A program made the position numbers and the translations under genes. 64,000 nucleotides of DNA from Roseobacter sp. HKCCD6576-2 (GTDB taxonomy: Bacteria > Pseudomonadota > Alphaproteobacteria > Rhodobacterales > Rhodobacteraceae), in assembly GCF_013179285.1 (NCBI RefSeq), contig NZ_WVNW01000001.1, positions 868,001 to 932,000 of the forward strand, read 5' to 3'. Position 1 is the stretch's first letter; each line of letters starts with the position of its first letter. Below, piece by piece: positions 54,290 to 63,136 of this stretch. The notes beneath the pieces are model-generated. The model did not search any database. It was not told where the DNA came from and saw only the letters and a list, made by a program, of their open reading frames with translations.

Positions 54290-55339
54290 ATGTCTGATCC
54301 AGCAAAATCAGAAGCGATTGAGGATGTTTTGTCGTCAATCCGTCGGCTTGTCTCCGAAAACCACCCTGCCACTGAAAGCAAGGCCGCTCCCGTCGAGGGA
54401 GCGGAGGCCCCGGCAGATGCCGAGGGGAAATTGGTTCTAACACCAGCTCTGCGCATCGCCGACCCTGACGATCCGTGGCGGCCGATTTCAGTCAGCGAGG
54501 AGACGGACGATCACGACGATCCCGAAACTGCCGTGGATGATGACTCGTCAACGGATATGTCCGAGGATGAGATCGCAGACGATTCTGACCCCGAGGCAGC
54601 GGCAGCGGACGAGGCCGCCGCAGAGGCCATCGCGGAGATAGAAGCGGCTGTTGCCGAAACCGACGGGGGTCCCGAAGAAGCCGCTGTCGAGCCTGGTCCG
54701 TTTGAACCCGAGCAGGGGGATAATGACTGGCCTGACGCGACCAGCGGCGACGCCGCGCTCGACATCGCAGCGCTGCGCCAGGCGCGCAAGGGCGAGCCGG
54801 ATCAGGACGAGGGCGCTCTCGAGGTGGAAGCGCCGGCCGAGGTTGCCGAGGATGATGACGCGGGCGGTGAGGCCGCCGAGTTGGCCGAAGACCACGCAGA
54901 CTCCGACGAGCCCGCTGCAGAAGATCACGACCTTCAGGAGCAGGCCGAGCAAAACGCCGATGAGACAGATTGGTCGGAGCCCGAGAGCCTTGACGAACCT
55001 GTCGAAGCCGAAGAGCACGCCGAGGCAGAGCCTGACACCGCCCCTATGTTCAGCCGCACCGCAGCCCGCGACCGGGTTGTGGATTTGGGCGCGCAACTGA
55101 AGGAACCCTCTGGTGAAGACGGGTTGGAAGATGTGGAGGATTTGGGCGAGGAGCCGGGTCTCTTCACCTTCCCCGAGCAGGCCGCGACGGAGATCGACGA
55201 GGAGGTGCTCCGCGAGATTGTGGCCGAGGTTGTGCGCGAGGAGATGCAGGGCATTTTGGGCCAGCGGATCACCCGCAATGTCCGCAAAATGGTCCGCCGT
55301 GAAATCCGCATGGCGCTAGCCGCCGAAGAGCTCGAGTAA
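54290..55339 (+). CDS. Acidic, disordered PopZ-like (DUF2497-like) protein
   Basis: A 349-aa protein with PopZ-like organisation. It has a short N-terminal helix EAIEDVLSSIRRLVSE that resembles the client-binding helix of PopZ, a very acidic Ala/Glu/Asp-rich linker of about 230 residues, and a C-terminal helical end. That end, EEVLREIVAEVVREEM then RNVRKMVRREIRMALAAEE, resembles the oligomerising helices. PopZ organises the cell pole and anchors the chromosome origin in Caulobacter. The resemblance is by layout and short motifs only, so this is a tentative call. GAGGAG precedes the ATG at 54290. Downstream is a rhomboid protease gene on the same strand, 64 bases away. Confidence 0.6.
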   Translation: MSDPAKSEAIEDVLSSIRRLVSENHPATESKAAPVEGAEAPADAEGKLVLTPALRIADPDDPWRPISVSEETDDHDDPETAVDDDSSTDMSEDEIADDSDPEAAAADEAAAEAIAEIEAAVAETDGGPEEAAVEPGPFEPEQGDNDWPDATSGDAALDIAALRQARKGEPDQDEGALEVEAPAEVAEDDDAGGEAAELAEDHADSDEPAAEDHDLQEQAEQNADETDWSEPESLDEPVEAEEHAEAEPDTAPMFSRTAARDRVVDLGAQLKEPSGEDGLEDVEDLGEEPGLFTFPEQAATEIDEEVLREIVAEVVREEMQGILGQRITRNVRKMVRREIRMALAAEELE

Positions 55340-55403
55340 CAAGCGACCCTTTCGAGACGGGTTTCCCTTGACCTCTTAGGCCGAGGCGTCACTCTTATGC
55401 GCA

Positions 55404-56258
55404 ATGTTTCCAATTCGCGACCATAACCCATCTGATCGCACACCCATCGTGACCTATGGACTGATCGCGATGAACGTCGTGATTTTTCTCAGCTATTACC
55501 CCGGCCTGGCAAACAGCCCGGTGCAGTTGGCAGGGTTCTACGACGAATGGGGATTGGTCCCGGCCCAGCTTTTGCGGGACGGCGAGGCCCTGCCGCTGCT
55601 GACCTCGATGTTTCTGCATGGTGGCTGGATGCACATCATCGGCAACATGTTGTTTTTGTGGATTTTTGGCGATAATCTCGAAGATCTTCTGGGTCATTTT
55701 GGCTTTCTGATCTTCTATCTTGCATCTGGGGCTGCGGCCGGGCTTGGGCAGATCCTGTCTGATCCGAACTCGACCGTGCCGATGGTTGGCGCGTCCGGCG
55801 CCATTGCAGGTGTCATGGGCGGCTATCTCCTGATGTTCCCGCGGGCGCGGATCGATGTTCTTGTGATCATTGTGGTCATCATCAAGATTTTCACCATTCC
55901 CGCTTGGCTGATGCTGGGGCTCTGGTTCGCGTTGCAACTCTTCAACGGGATCGCCATCGATGCGACCGGTGGCGGTGTCGCCTATTGGGCGCATGCGGGT
56001 GGCTTTGTGGCCGGTGTGCTGTTTATGCTCCCGGTTTGGTTTCGCCGGGGCGGGGCCGGGTATTGGGCCGAGACTCACGGCAAACCACCGCATGAAGACG
56101 TCGAATACCGTGTGACGCGCCGCAGCGGCATCCCCCGCATGCAACGCCGAAGCGCGCCGCGCGGCGCCGATGACCGACCCTTGGGAGATCTCAGCCGGGT
56201 GCCGCGCACTGGTACCAGACGCGGGCCGAGATCTCCTTGGACGGGCGGGCAGGACTAG
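55404..56258 (+). CDS. Rhomboid family intramembrane serine protease
   Basis: A six-helix intramembrane protease (284 aa). The catalytic Ser is in MVGASGAIAG (Ser131) and the catalytic His in YWAHAGGFVAG (His197). The supporting HGGWMHIIGN motif (His77, Asn81) and the L1 loop are present. The C-terminal 70 residues are a basic cytoplasmic tail rich in Arg, Pro and Gly (TRRSGIPRMQRRSAPRG), longer than the catalytic core needs. Substrate unknown. The start at 55404 gives the usual short N-terminus followed by the first helix. Confidence 0.92.
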   Translation: MFPIRDHNPSDRTPIVTYGLIAMNVVIFLSYYPGLANSPVQLAGFYDEWGLVPAQLLRDGEALPLLTSMFLHGGWMHIIGNMLFLWIFGDNLEDLLGHFGFLIFYLASGAAAGLGQILSDPNSTVPMVGASGAIAGVMGGYLLMFPRARIDVLVIIVVIIKIFTIPAWLMLGLWFALQLFNGIAIDATGGGVAYWAHAGGFVAGVLFMLPVWFRRGGAGYWAETHGKPPHEDVEYRVTRRSGIPRMQRRSAPRGADDRPLGDLSRVPRTGTRRGPRSPWTGGQD

Positions 56259-56405
56259 ACGTCTGGTGCGAATGGCTGCGGTGCGGCCTGCGGATAGGCA
56301 ATTGGAGCCCAAGGTGTCATGTTTCTGCTCTGTGGCGAATGTCGGCTTGCTAGGCAGGCTCCTTTTTTGGAAGAGTTTTGTCCACAAGACTGTTAGGTTG
56401 AGGTC

Positions 56406-56660
56406 ATGGAGATTTGGACTTTAGAGAAGTGCCTGGAAGGCGAGGGCGGGACACGCAACGTAGAGATACGAGCCAGTCCTGATCGCAAGCTCTTTCGATA
56501 CTACGAAAAAGTCTGGATTGCCGTAGATGAAGACGAACTGCTCTACCACCCAGATGGCGGGTACTGGTCCTGTCCAGAAATGTCGGGATATTATGCCAGT
56601 CTTGAAGAGTGCGAACTTGGGGCATACTCCAATATAGGCTGGCTTGAACGAGCATTATGA
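56406..56660 (+). CDS. Small orphan protein of unknown function
   Basis: An 84-aa protein I do not recognise. It is acidic and rich in Tyr, Trp and Glu (ELLYHPDGGYWSCPEMSGYY, ASLEECELGAYSN), with two Cys. There is no signal peptide or helix long enough for a membrane. Its base and codon use are visibly less GC-biased than the neighbours (many A/T third positions, TTA, ATA and TCT codons), which suggests later acquisition. The upstream 147 bases have no clear promoter. The coding evidence is the clean frame and an amino-acid composition unlike a random antisense frame. Confidence 0.5.
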   Translation: MEIWTLEKCLEGEGGTRNVEIRASPDRKLFRYYEKVWIAVDEDELLYHPDGGYWSCPEMSGYYASLEECELGAYSNIGWLERAL

Positions 56661-56822
56661 ACGAAGAGCGCGCTTGCTGTGACGCATTCGAGACCTTCAC
56701 CAAAACGTTCAAGACAGCAGTCGTTGGCGCAATCGCAACAAATGTCCGCTTCGTCCCGCAAAGCAGGCATCCGACTCAAACGCGCCACCACGACCCGTCC
56801 ATCCAGTCTCGACCCGGCCACA

Positions 56823-57386
56823 TCAGGCGCGTTCGGAGTACTCCATTGTCTCAGTGTTGATGATGACGTCCTCATCTTGCCCGACGAAGGGTGGCACCAT
56901 GACTTTCAAACCATTGTCCAAGATCGCTGGTTTGAAGCTGTTGGCCGCTGTTTGACCCTTCACGACCGGCTCCGTCTCGACGATCTTGCAGGTTACTTTC
57001 TGCGGCACTGTCGCATTGAGCGCCTCGTCTTCATAGAACTCCACGACGATGGTCATGCCGTCCTGCAGGAATGGGCGGCGGTCGCCAAGCAGGTCGGCGG
57101 GCAGCTCAATCTGCTCATAGGTTTCGGCATCCATGAACACCAGCATCCCATCGGATTCATAGAGAAATTGTTGGTCTTTTTGCTCCAAACGCACCCGCTC
57201 GACCTTGTCGGCGGAGCGGAACCGCTCGTTCAGCTTCGACCCATTGCGCAGATTCTTGAGTTCGACCTGTGCAAAGGCCCCACCTTTGCCAGGCTTCACA
57301 TGGTCCACCTTCACCGCCGCCCATAACCCGTCATTGTGTTCAAGCACATTTCCGGGGCGAATCTCATTTCCGTTGATCTTTGGCAT
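56823..57386 (-). CDS. efp: Elongation factor P
   Basis: A translation factor (187 aa) that relieves ribosome stalling at polyproline. The N-terminal KOW-like domain has the exposed loop [10 protein letters not shown] with Lys34, the site that EpmA-type enzymes modify in some bacteria. The two OB domains follow, ending with a [18 protein letters not shown] motif that is highly conserved. Length is normal. The plus-strand small genes on both sides are unrelated. Two palindromes lie 104-151 bases upstream of its start (57490, 57523) in the shared intergenic region. Confidence 0.97.
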   Translation of the reverse strand: MPKINGNEIRPGNVLEHNDGLWAAVKVDHVKPGKGGAFAQVELKNLRNGSKLNERFRSADKVERVRLEQKDQQFLYESDGMLVFMDAETYEQIELPADLLGDRRPFLQDGMTIVVEFYEDEALNATVPQKVTCKIVETEPVVKGQTAANSFKPAILDNGLKVMVPPFVGQDEDVIINTETMEYSERA

Positions 57387-57489
57387 CGTCCGAACCCTGT
57401 CAAAACTGTGGCAAAACCTTGTGATTTGCTTGAGCCGACCTATATCTGGCGGCTAGCGGGGTGGCAATACACCGAGTTCAGTGCAGTTT

Positions 57490-57537
57490 TTCGCCAAGCT
57501 ATGCGTTTGGCGAATATCATGTATGCAAAGATTGCAT
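57490..57537. promoter_or_regulatory. Two adjacent palindromes between efp and a small conserved gene
   Basis: TTCGCCAA-N9-TTGGCGAA (57490-57514, perfect 8-bp arms) and ATGCAA-AGA-TTGCAT (57523-57537, perfect 6-bp arms) lie between the divergent efp and 57611 genes. They look like binding sites for two dimeric regulators or one regulator with two sites. No regulator is assigned. Confidence 0.45.
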
Positions 57538-57610
57538 CACAGAATCGCACAAGAAAGCGGCATAAGAGGCGTCACGCCGAAAATGCAAGAGCAATAAAAA
57601 GGACGACGAA

Positions 57611-57922
57611 ATGCGAGATTTCGTTGATGGCACTGCCTTCAACTTTGAGCAAGGCCAACGGTCGCGCAAACTGTTTGCCGCTGTTGTACTGGCTGCGTTG
57701 GATGATGCGATTGCCGACGACAAGAAATATGGCAACGGGCCAGAGCAGATCGCCCGTTGGGCGCGCTCCCGCGATGGGCGCGAAGTGCTGAGCTGTGCCG
57801 GTATCGACCCCAATGAGCGGGTTGTGTCGGGGCTGATGGCTTTTGTGGGCAATGGTGTGCGCACCTCCGTCGCGCTCAGCCGCGAAGAAAGCGAACGCCG
57901 GAACCAGGCCGAAGCCGCCTGA
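57611..57922 (+). CDS. Small conserved Rhodobacterales protein (DUF6280-like)
   Basis: A 103-aa soluble protein. From memory it resembles the DUF6280 family of roseobacters; no function is known. Visible features are a helical opening (NFEQGQRSRKLFAAVVLAAL), an acidic DDAIADDKKYGNG segment, IARWARSRDGREVLSCAGI, and a C-terminal helix ending in charged residues. GGACG precedes the ATG at 57611. It is divergent from efp and ends at a strong hairpin that overlaps the stop of the convergent LysR gene. Confidence 0.75.
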   Translation: MRDFVDGTAFNFEQGQRSRKLFAAVVLAALDDAIADDKKYGNGPEQIARWARSRDGREVLSCAGIDPNERVVSGLMAFVGNGVRTSVALSREESERRNQAEAA

Positions 57923-57946
57923 TCCACACCACAGGAAAAGCTGCTT

Positions 57947-57977
57947 GAAAAGCGCGTCCCTCTGGGGCGCGCTTTTC
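57947..57977. terminator. Bidirectional terminator hairpin
   Basis: A perfect 10-bp stem GAAAAGCGCG/CGCGCTTTTC with an inner CCC/GGG pairing, 25 bases after the stop of the small conserved gene. The A/T-rich outer stem supplies T-runs on both strands. It overlaps the stop codon of the convergent LysR gene at 57976-57978. Confidence 0.75.
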
Positions 57978-58851
57978 AGTTTGGCGATGCCAAAACCTTT
58001 GAGACAAGCGGGTTTGGGAACTGCCGGGGCAGGGTGATTGCCCAAAACTCCTCATGCAGGTCTTCCAACTGCGGGGCTTCGACCAAAAGGCCACTCTCCA
58101 ACTCATCCCTGACCACGATCGGCGGGACCAGTGCCAAACCGGCATCTTCCCGCACCAAGAGACGCATCATCGCCATATCATCAGCCTCCGCCGCGATCAC
58201 GGGCGTGACGTCCAGGCGCTCACAAATCCGGTCGAACTGGGTGCGCAGCGTGTTCCCCTCACTGGGCAGGATCAGCGGCGTATCGCGCAAGATCTCCGCA
58301 ACGGGCCGACCGTTTGGCAGACGATGGGGATGACCCACCAACCGCACAGGTTGATCGTCGATCCGGTGGCTGCGCCACGGCGTGGCTGCATCATGGCGCG
58401 GGGCTTCGTTGAGCAGCACCACGTCAAGGCGGAGCGCTTCCAATTCGGCCAGCAGTTCCGCCAAAGACCCCGCGCGGAGTACCACCGAGACATCGGGCGC
58501 GCCCAAGAGTGGTCGCAAGAACGTAAGCTGAAAGTTCCGCGACAGCGTGGCCAAGGCACCGACCCTGAGCACCTGCCGTGCGGCGACCCGGCCAGCGAGC
58601 GTCTCCAGCAACTCTTCACCCGCCTCAAAGGCCGTATCGGCGCAATCCAGCGCGATGCGCCCGGCTTCGGTCAGGTGCAGCACCCGCCCGCGCCGTTCAA
58701 AGAGCGCATGGCCCAAACGGGCCTCCAGTGTTTTGATCTGGGTCGAGACAGCGGATTGGGCCACGCCCAGGGTCTGGGCGGCCCGGGTCAGGTTGCCTTC
58801 ATGCGCAACGGCATGGAAGGCGCGCAGATGGGTGTAATTCAGTTTTGCCAT
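57976..58851 (-). CDS. LysR family transcriptional regulator, divergent from dabBA
   Basis: A LysR-type regulator (291 aa). The N-terminal winged helix is LNYTHLRAFHAVAHEGNLT...AQSAVSTQIKTLEARLGHALFER. The periplasmic-binding-like effector domain follows (residues 90-290). Its position, divergent from dabB and dabA, suggests it controls inorganic carbon uptake; sequence alone does not give the effector. I start it at MAKLNYTHL (58851). A Met 10 codons earlier would put the palindrome at 58854-58870 inside the coding region, so the later start is preferred. Confidence 0.9.
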   Translation of the reverse strand: MAKLNYTHLRAFHAVAHEGNLTRAAQTLGVAQSAVSTQIKTLEARLGHALFERRGRVLHLTEAGRIALDCADTAFEAGEELLETLAGRVAARQVLRVGALATLSRNFQLTFLRPLLGAPDVSVVLRAGSLAELLAELEALRLDVVLLNEAPRHDAATPWRSHRIDDQPVRLVGHPHRLPNGRPVAEILRDTPLILPSEGNTLRTQFDRICERLDVTPVIAAEADDMAMMRLLVREDAGLALVPPIVVRDELESGLLVEAPQLEDLHEEFWAITLPRQFPNPLVSKVLASPN

Positions 58852-58853
58852 GC

Positions 58854-58884
58854 GTTCTACAATATAGAACGTTACTCGCATAAC
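58854..58884. promoter_or_regulatory. Palindromes in the LysR/dabB divergent promoter
   Basis: GTTCTA-CAATA-TAGAAC (58854-58870) is a perfect inverted repeat directly upstream of the LysR start. It is followed immediately by GTTA-N6-TAAC (58871-58884). They are good candidates for the LysR regulator's own binding sites. The region toward dabB is AT-rich and contains TATTCT as a possible -10. Confidence 0.55.
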
Positions 58885-58958
58885 AATATATTTTTATTCT
58901 ATTCGCGTCGCCGCTACATCTCCCCGAACGCAGAACAGACTGACCGGAGACGTGCCCC

Positions 58959-60503
58959 ATGACTTTCCTCGCCTATCTTGCGCCGCTGGCCCTGATTGCC
59001 GCCGCAATTGTCGCCTTCGCGGGCCCGGGCATGCGCCCAGCGCGCAGCTTGGCCCTGATCAACGCCGCGAGCCTTCTGGCGCTCGTTGTCGCTGCGGCTA
59101 TCGCGGTGACGGTGATGTTGCAGGGGCCAACAAACTCCGCGCTGATTGGTGCCAATGGTCTCGGACTGCAACTCCGGCTTGATGCGCTCTCAGCGGTGAT
59201 GACGGCTTTGGTCAGCTTCATTGGCTGGGTCGTGCTGCGCTATGCCCGGAACTACATGGATGGGGACGTGCGGCAGGGGGCGTTTTCCGGCGGGCTGGCC
59301 CTGACACTTGGCGCGGTGATGCTTCTGGTGATGTCGGGCAATATCCTGCAACTGGTCTTGGCCTGGATGTTGACCAGCCTGTCGTTGCATCGGCTTTTGA
59401 CCTTCTATGGCGAGCGCCCGATTGCACGGCTCGCCGCGCGGAAGAAATTCCTCTTCGCGCGGATTGGGGATGTGTTCCTGATCTCGGCGGCCGTGATCCT
59501 GTTCCAAAGCTTCGGCACCGGAGAGATCGCCGCGATCACTGCACAGCTCCAGACCGGCGAGATCCCCGGCGGCCTGACCTGGGCCGCGATCTTCCTGGCG
59601 ATCACCGCGCTTCTGAAATCGGCGCAATTCCCAACCCATGGCTGGCTGACCGAAGTGATGGACGCGCCGACGCCAGTTTCGGCCCTGCTTCATGCTGGCG
59701 TGATCAACGCGGGCGGCTTCCTGGTGATCCGCTTCGCCGATCTGTTCCTGGTCGCCGTCCCGGCCATGCATCTGCTGGCCATCGTTGGCGGGTTGACGGC
59801 CGCGCTGGCCTCGCTGGTGATGCTGGCACAAACCTCGATCAAGGTGAGCTTGGCTTGGTCCACGGTTGCGCAAATGGGCTTCATGCTGCTGCAATGCGGG
59901 CTCGGGGCCTTCTCGACCGCACTCCTGCATATCGTGGCGCACTCGCTCTACAAAGCGCATGCCTTCCTCGGCTCCGGTTCGGTGGTTGATCAGGCACGGG
60001 CCAAGTTGGGCCACCGGCTGGCGCTGCCGAAACTCTCCGATATGGGTCTGGCACTTGGTGTGGCTGCGCTCGCGGTCCTGGGCACCGGATGGGCCTTCGG
60101 TGTGACGCTGGAGAGCAAACCGGCGCTGGTCGTCCTTGGGGCCATCCTGGTCTTTGGCCTCGCTCATCTGATGGCGCTGGCCCTGGGGCAGCAGGCGCGC
60201 GGTGCTCTGGTGGCCAAGGCGGCTTTGGCCTCGGTTATGCTCTCCACCCTCTATTTCGGGCTGCAATTGGGCACCGAAGCCCTGGTGGCAAGCGCCGTTC
60301 CGGTGACAGGCGCCGTCTCCTTCGGCACCGCGCTCCTGATGGGGCTGATGCTGGCGGTCTTCGCGCTCACCGCATGGATACAGCTTGCCGCCCCCCGTGC
60401 CGTGTCGTCGGGCCGCTGGCAGGCCTTCGCGGTGCATCTGCGCAATGGCTTCTACGCTACCACCACCCTCAATCGGGCGCTGGCGCCCTCGCTCAAAGCT
60501 TGA
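58959..60503 (+). CDS. dabB: DabB: proton-conducting subunit of inorganic carbon accumulation complex
   Basis: A polytopic membrane protein (514 aa) of the NuoL/MrpA proton-channel family. The core motif TEVMDAPTPVSALLHAGVIN and the following MLAQTSIKVSLAWSTVAQMG and HIVAHSLYKAHAFLGSGSVV segments carry the Lys/His/Glu path residues. Its neighbour is a DabA-type carbonic-anhydrase-like protein, so this is DabB of the DAB (DIC accumulation) complex, not a piece of NADH dehydrogenase. The complex is thought to use the ion gradient to drive one-way hydration of CO2 to bicarbonate in the cytoplasm. It precedes dabA by 22 bases. Confidence 0.92.
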   Translation: MTFLAYLAPLALIAAAIVAFAGPGMRPARSLALINAASLLALVVAAAIAVTVMLQGPTNSALIGANGLGLQLRLDALSAVMTALVSFIGWVVLRYARNYMDGDVRQGAFSGGLALTLGAVMLLVMSGNILQLVLAWMLTSLSLHRLLTFYGERPIARLAARKKFLFARIGDVFLISAAVILFQSFGTGEIAAITAQLQTGEIPGGLTWAAIFLAITALLKSAQFPTHGWLTEVMDAPTPVSALLHAGVINAGGFLVIRFADLFLVAVPAMHLLAIVGGLTAALASLVMLAQTSIKVSLAWSTVAQMGFMLLQCGLGAFSTALLHIVAHSLYKAHAFLGSGSVVDQARAKLGHRLALPKLSDMGLALGVAALAVLGTGWAFGVTLESKPALVVLGAILVFGLAHLMALALGQQARGALVAKAALASVMLSTLYFGLQLGTEALVASAVPVTGAVSFGTALLMGLMLAVFALTAWIQLAAPRAVSSGRWQAFAVHLRNGFYATTTLNRALAPSLKA

Positions 60504-60525
60504 TGCACGCGGAAGGACCAAACCA

Positions 60526-62961
60526 ATGACCTTGATGACCGACATCACCGCCGATCTGACACCGCAGGCCATCGCCACCGCCGCCGATAGCGCGGGCCGC
60601 CGCCTGGCACCAATCTGGCCGCTCAGCAGCTTTGTCGCCGTGAACCCGTTCCTGGGCCTGGCCGACCGGCCCTTTGACGAAGCCGTGGCCTATGTCGGCA
60701 AAATCGCTGGGGCGCAGATGACCTTGCCGCGGAAAGAATATGCCAACGCGATCACGACCGGGCGGATCACCGGCGCCGATCTCGACTATGCAGTGGCGCA
60801 AATGCCGGACGTGGCGGTGGATGGATTGGCTTTGGGTCGTTTGGCCGATGAGGCCGGCCCGGAAGGTAAAACACCTTGGAAGACCGTGGCCGATCTGGCG
60901 GTCGAAGCGACTGGTAGGGATTGGCCAGCCCATGTGACCGAGCGGATCGCAAGCTTCGCAGCCGCGCATTTCGACGCAGGCCAGGCCGCTTGGAAACTGG
61001 CCGGGGCTGGCGGGCTCTGGGCCGCGTGGAAGGCGGAGGCCGCCCATGACGCCAGCGCCGAGATCCTTGGCGTCACCGGGGCGCGTGCAAAAATCACCGC
61101 CTTGCCCGACGATGCGGAGGCGGCACTACTCTGGGCCGCGGGTGAGCTTGGATTGTCCGAAGCCGTGTTGGCCGAGGTCTTCACCCGGGCGCTTTACACG
61201 ATTTCTGGCTGGGCAGGGCATGCCCGGTATCATCTCTGGCAGGCGGAACTGGCGGGCGAGACTGATAACTCGCTCCGTGACCTCCTGACGGTTCGGATGG
61301 TTTGGGAGGCGCTGCTTCTGCCCCATGTGGATCGCGCGGCTTGGGAGCAGGTGAAAGCTGCCTACGCCGATCTGCCCAAAGCGGGCTTTGAAGATCGCGC
61401 CGCACTGGCGCTGCAAATCGCCTATGAGCATGGTTGGCAGCGGGAGGTGTTTGCGGAACTGGGGCAGGAGACACCCGCCGCACCCGAGCGTCCCAATGTA
61501 CAGGCGGCTTTCTGTATCGATGTCCGCTCCGAGGTTTTCCGGCGGGCACTTGAAACCACGCTTCCCGGGGTCGAGACCATCGGGTTTGCAGGGTTCTTCG
61601 GCGCGGCATTGTCTTACCGTCCGCTTGGCGCGGCACACTCCACCGCGCGGTGCCCGGTTCTGCTGAGCCCGGCGGGCGAGGCGTCCGATGAGACCAATGC
61701 AGAGCTCGCTGCCACACGCCAGGGCCGGATTGCGGCGAAATCGCTCTGGACTCGCTTCAAGCAAGCCGCTGTGGCCAGTTTCGGTTATGTCGAGGCGCTT
61801 GGGTTGAGCTATGCGCCCAAGCTGCTGGCGCAGTCGCTGCGCGGCACCACGGCGCTGGGCCAAGGCAATGCAGGTTTGACCGATGCGGAAGCGGCCACCT
61901 TGACCCCCTCTCTCGACGTGATCCCACCCGCAGATCGGGCCGCTACTGCCGCGACCATCCTGGGTGCGATGTCGATGGCCAAGGGGCCGTTTGCGCGGAT
62001 TGTGATGCTGGCCGGGCATGGCGGGCAGAGCCTCAACAATCCCCATGCGGCGGGCCTGGATTGTGGTGCCTGCGGGGGTCACACAGGCGAGGCGAATGCC
62101 CGGCTGGTGGCCAAGCTCTTGAACGACCCCCAAGTGCGGGCCGAACTGCCCGACCATGGGATCAACCTTCCCTCGGATACGGTGTTCATCGCGGCCTTGC
62201 ATGATACCACCACTGATCAAGTCGCGCTGTTTGACATCGACAATGTGGTTGAGAGCCATGCCGATGACCTTGCTCAGCTGCAGAAAGCGTTGAAAGAGGC
62301 GGGCGGCCTAGCCCGGGCGGAGCGCGCATCGCTTCTGTCACTTGATAAGGGTCTCGACCTGGATGGGGCGATTGCGGCCCGGGCGCGGGATTGGTCGCAG
62401 GTGCGGCCCGAATGGGCGCTCGCGGGCTGCGCAGCGTTTATTGCTGCCCCGCGTCACCGGACCCAAGGCACCGATTTGGCGGGCCGCTCCTTCCTGCATT
62501 CCTATGAATGGCAGGCGGATGCGGAAAACGGCTTTGGTGTTTTGGAGTTGATCCTGACGGCGCCCCTGGTCGTGGCCAGCTGGATCAACCTGCAGTATTA
62601 CGGCTCTTCGGTCGACAACAAGGTCTTCGGGGCTGGCAACAAAGTCCTGCACAATGTCTCGGGCCTGGTTGGCGTTTTGGAGGGCACGGGCGGCGATCTT
62701 CGGCCCGGCCTCCCCCTGCAATCGGTGCATGATGGTGAGCGGTTGATCCACGAGCCGATGCGGCTTTCCGCAGTGGTCGAAGCACCGGTCGACGCGATGA
62801 ATGCGGTGATTGAGAAACATGAGGGTTTGCGGGACCTGCTGGACAATGGTTGGCTGCATCTCTTCCAGATGGATGCCAGCGGCCAAGTCGCACTCCGTTA
62901 TACGGGTGATCTGACATGGGAGCCGGTTGCGGGCCTCCCAATGGATCGCGCCGTCGCCTGA
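60526..62961 (+). CDS. dabA: DabA: carbonic-anhydrase-like subunit of inorganic carbon accumulation complex
   Basis: A large peripheral protein (811 aa) of the DUF2309 family. The beta-carbonic-anhydrase-like zinc site is complete: FCIDVRSE gives Cys330 and Asp332 with the following Arg, LAGHGGQSLNNPHAAG gives His498, and LDCGACGG gives Cys513. The 15-residue His-Cys spacing matches that remembered for the Halothiobacillus protein. Start at MTLMTDIT (60526), with GGAAGGACC upstream, just after the dabB stop. The host would use bicarbonate for carboxylases or CO2-limited growth; no RuBisCO genes are in the window. A terminator hairpin follows at 62991. Confidence 0.94.
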   Translation: MTLMTDITADLTPQAIATAADSAGRRLAPIWPLSSFVAVNPFLGLADRPFDEAVAYVGKIAGAQMTLPRKEYANAITTGRITGADLDYAVAQMPDVAVDGLALGRLADEAGPEGKTPWKTVADLAVEATGRDWPAHVTERIASFAAAHFDAGQAAWKLAGAGGLWAAWKAEAAHDASAEILGVTGARAKITALPDDAEAALLWAAGELGLSEAVLAEVFTRALYTISGWAGHARYHLWQAELAGETDNSLRDLLTVRMVWEALLLPHVDRAAWEQVKAAYADLPKAGFEDRAALALQIAYEHGWQREVFAELGQETPAAPERPNVQAAFCIDVRSEVFRRALETTLPGVETIGFAGFFGAALSYRPLGAAHSTARCPVLLSPAGEASDETNAELAATRQGRIAAKSLWTRFKQAAVASFGYVEALGLSYAPKLLAQSLRGTTALGQGNAGLTDAEAATLTPSLDVIPPADRAATAATILGAMSMAKGPFARIVMLAGHGGQSLNNPHAAGLDCGACGGHTGEANARLVAKLLNDPQVRAELPDHGINLPSDTVFIAALHDTTTDQVALFDIDNVVESHADDLAQLQKALKEAGGLARAERASLLSLDKGLDLDGAIAARARDWSQVRPEWALAGCAAFIAAPRHRTQGTDLAGRSFLHSYEWQADAENGFGVLELILTAPLVVASWINLQYYGSSVDNKVFGAGNKVLHNVSGLVGVLEGTGGDLRPGLPLQSVHDGERLIHEPMRLSAVVEAPVDAMNAVIEKHEGLRDLLDNGWLHLFQMDASGQVALRYTGDLTWEPVAGLPMDRAVA

Positions 62962-62990
62962 GCGTCATTCACGGATCAACAGGCCTGGAG

Positions 62991-63020
62991 GGGCGGCGTG
63001 GGGATGCGCCGCCCTTCTTT
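62991..63020 (+). terminator. Terminator of the dabBA operon
   Basis: A perfect 8-bp GC stem GGGCGGCG/CGCCGCCC with an 8-base loop, followed by TTCTTT, 29 bases after the dabA stop codon. Confidence 0.75.
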
Positions 63021-63136
63021 CATGTGATGACGCGGGTCGGACGGAAGCTTGCGGAGGCGGCGAAAGTCTGACCGGAGTTCTCGTCACGGATCTAGCTCTC
63101 GGGACCAAATATTTCCCCTAGAAAACAAGATTCGGA

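Noticed and set aside
58959-60503. An NADH dehydrogenase subunit L (nuoL) or MrpA antiporter gene.
   Set aside because: The gene is directly followed by a DabA-type protein with a complete zinc site, and no other nuo or mrp gene is present.
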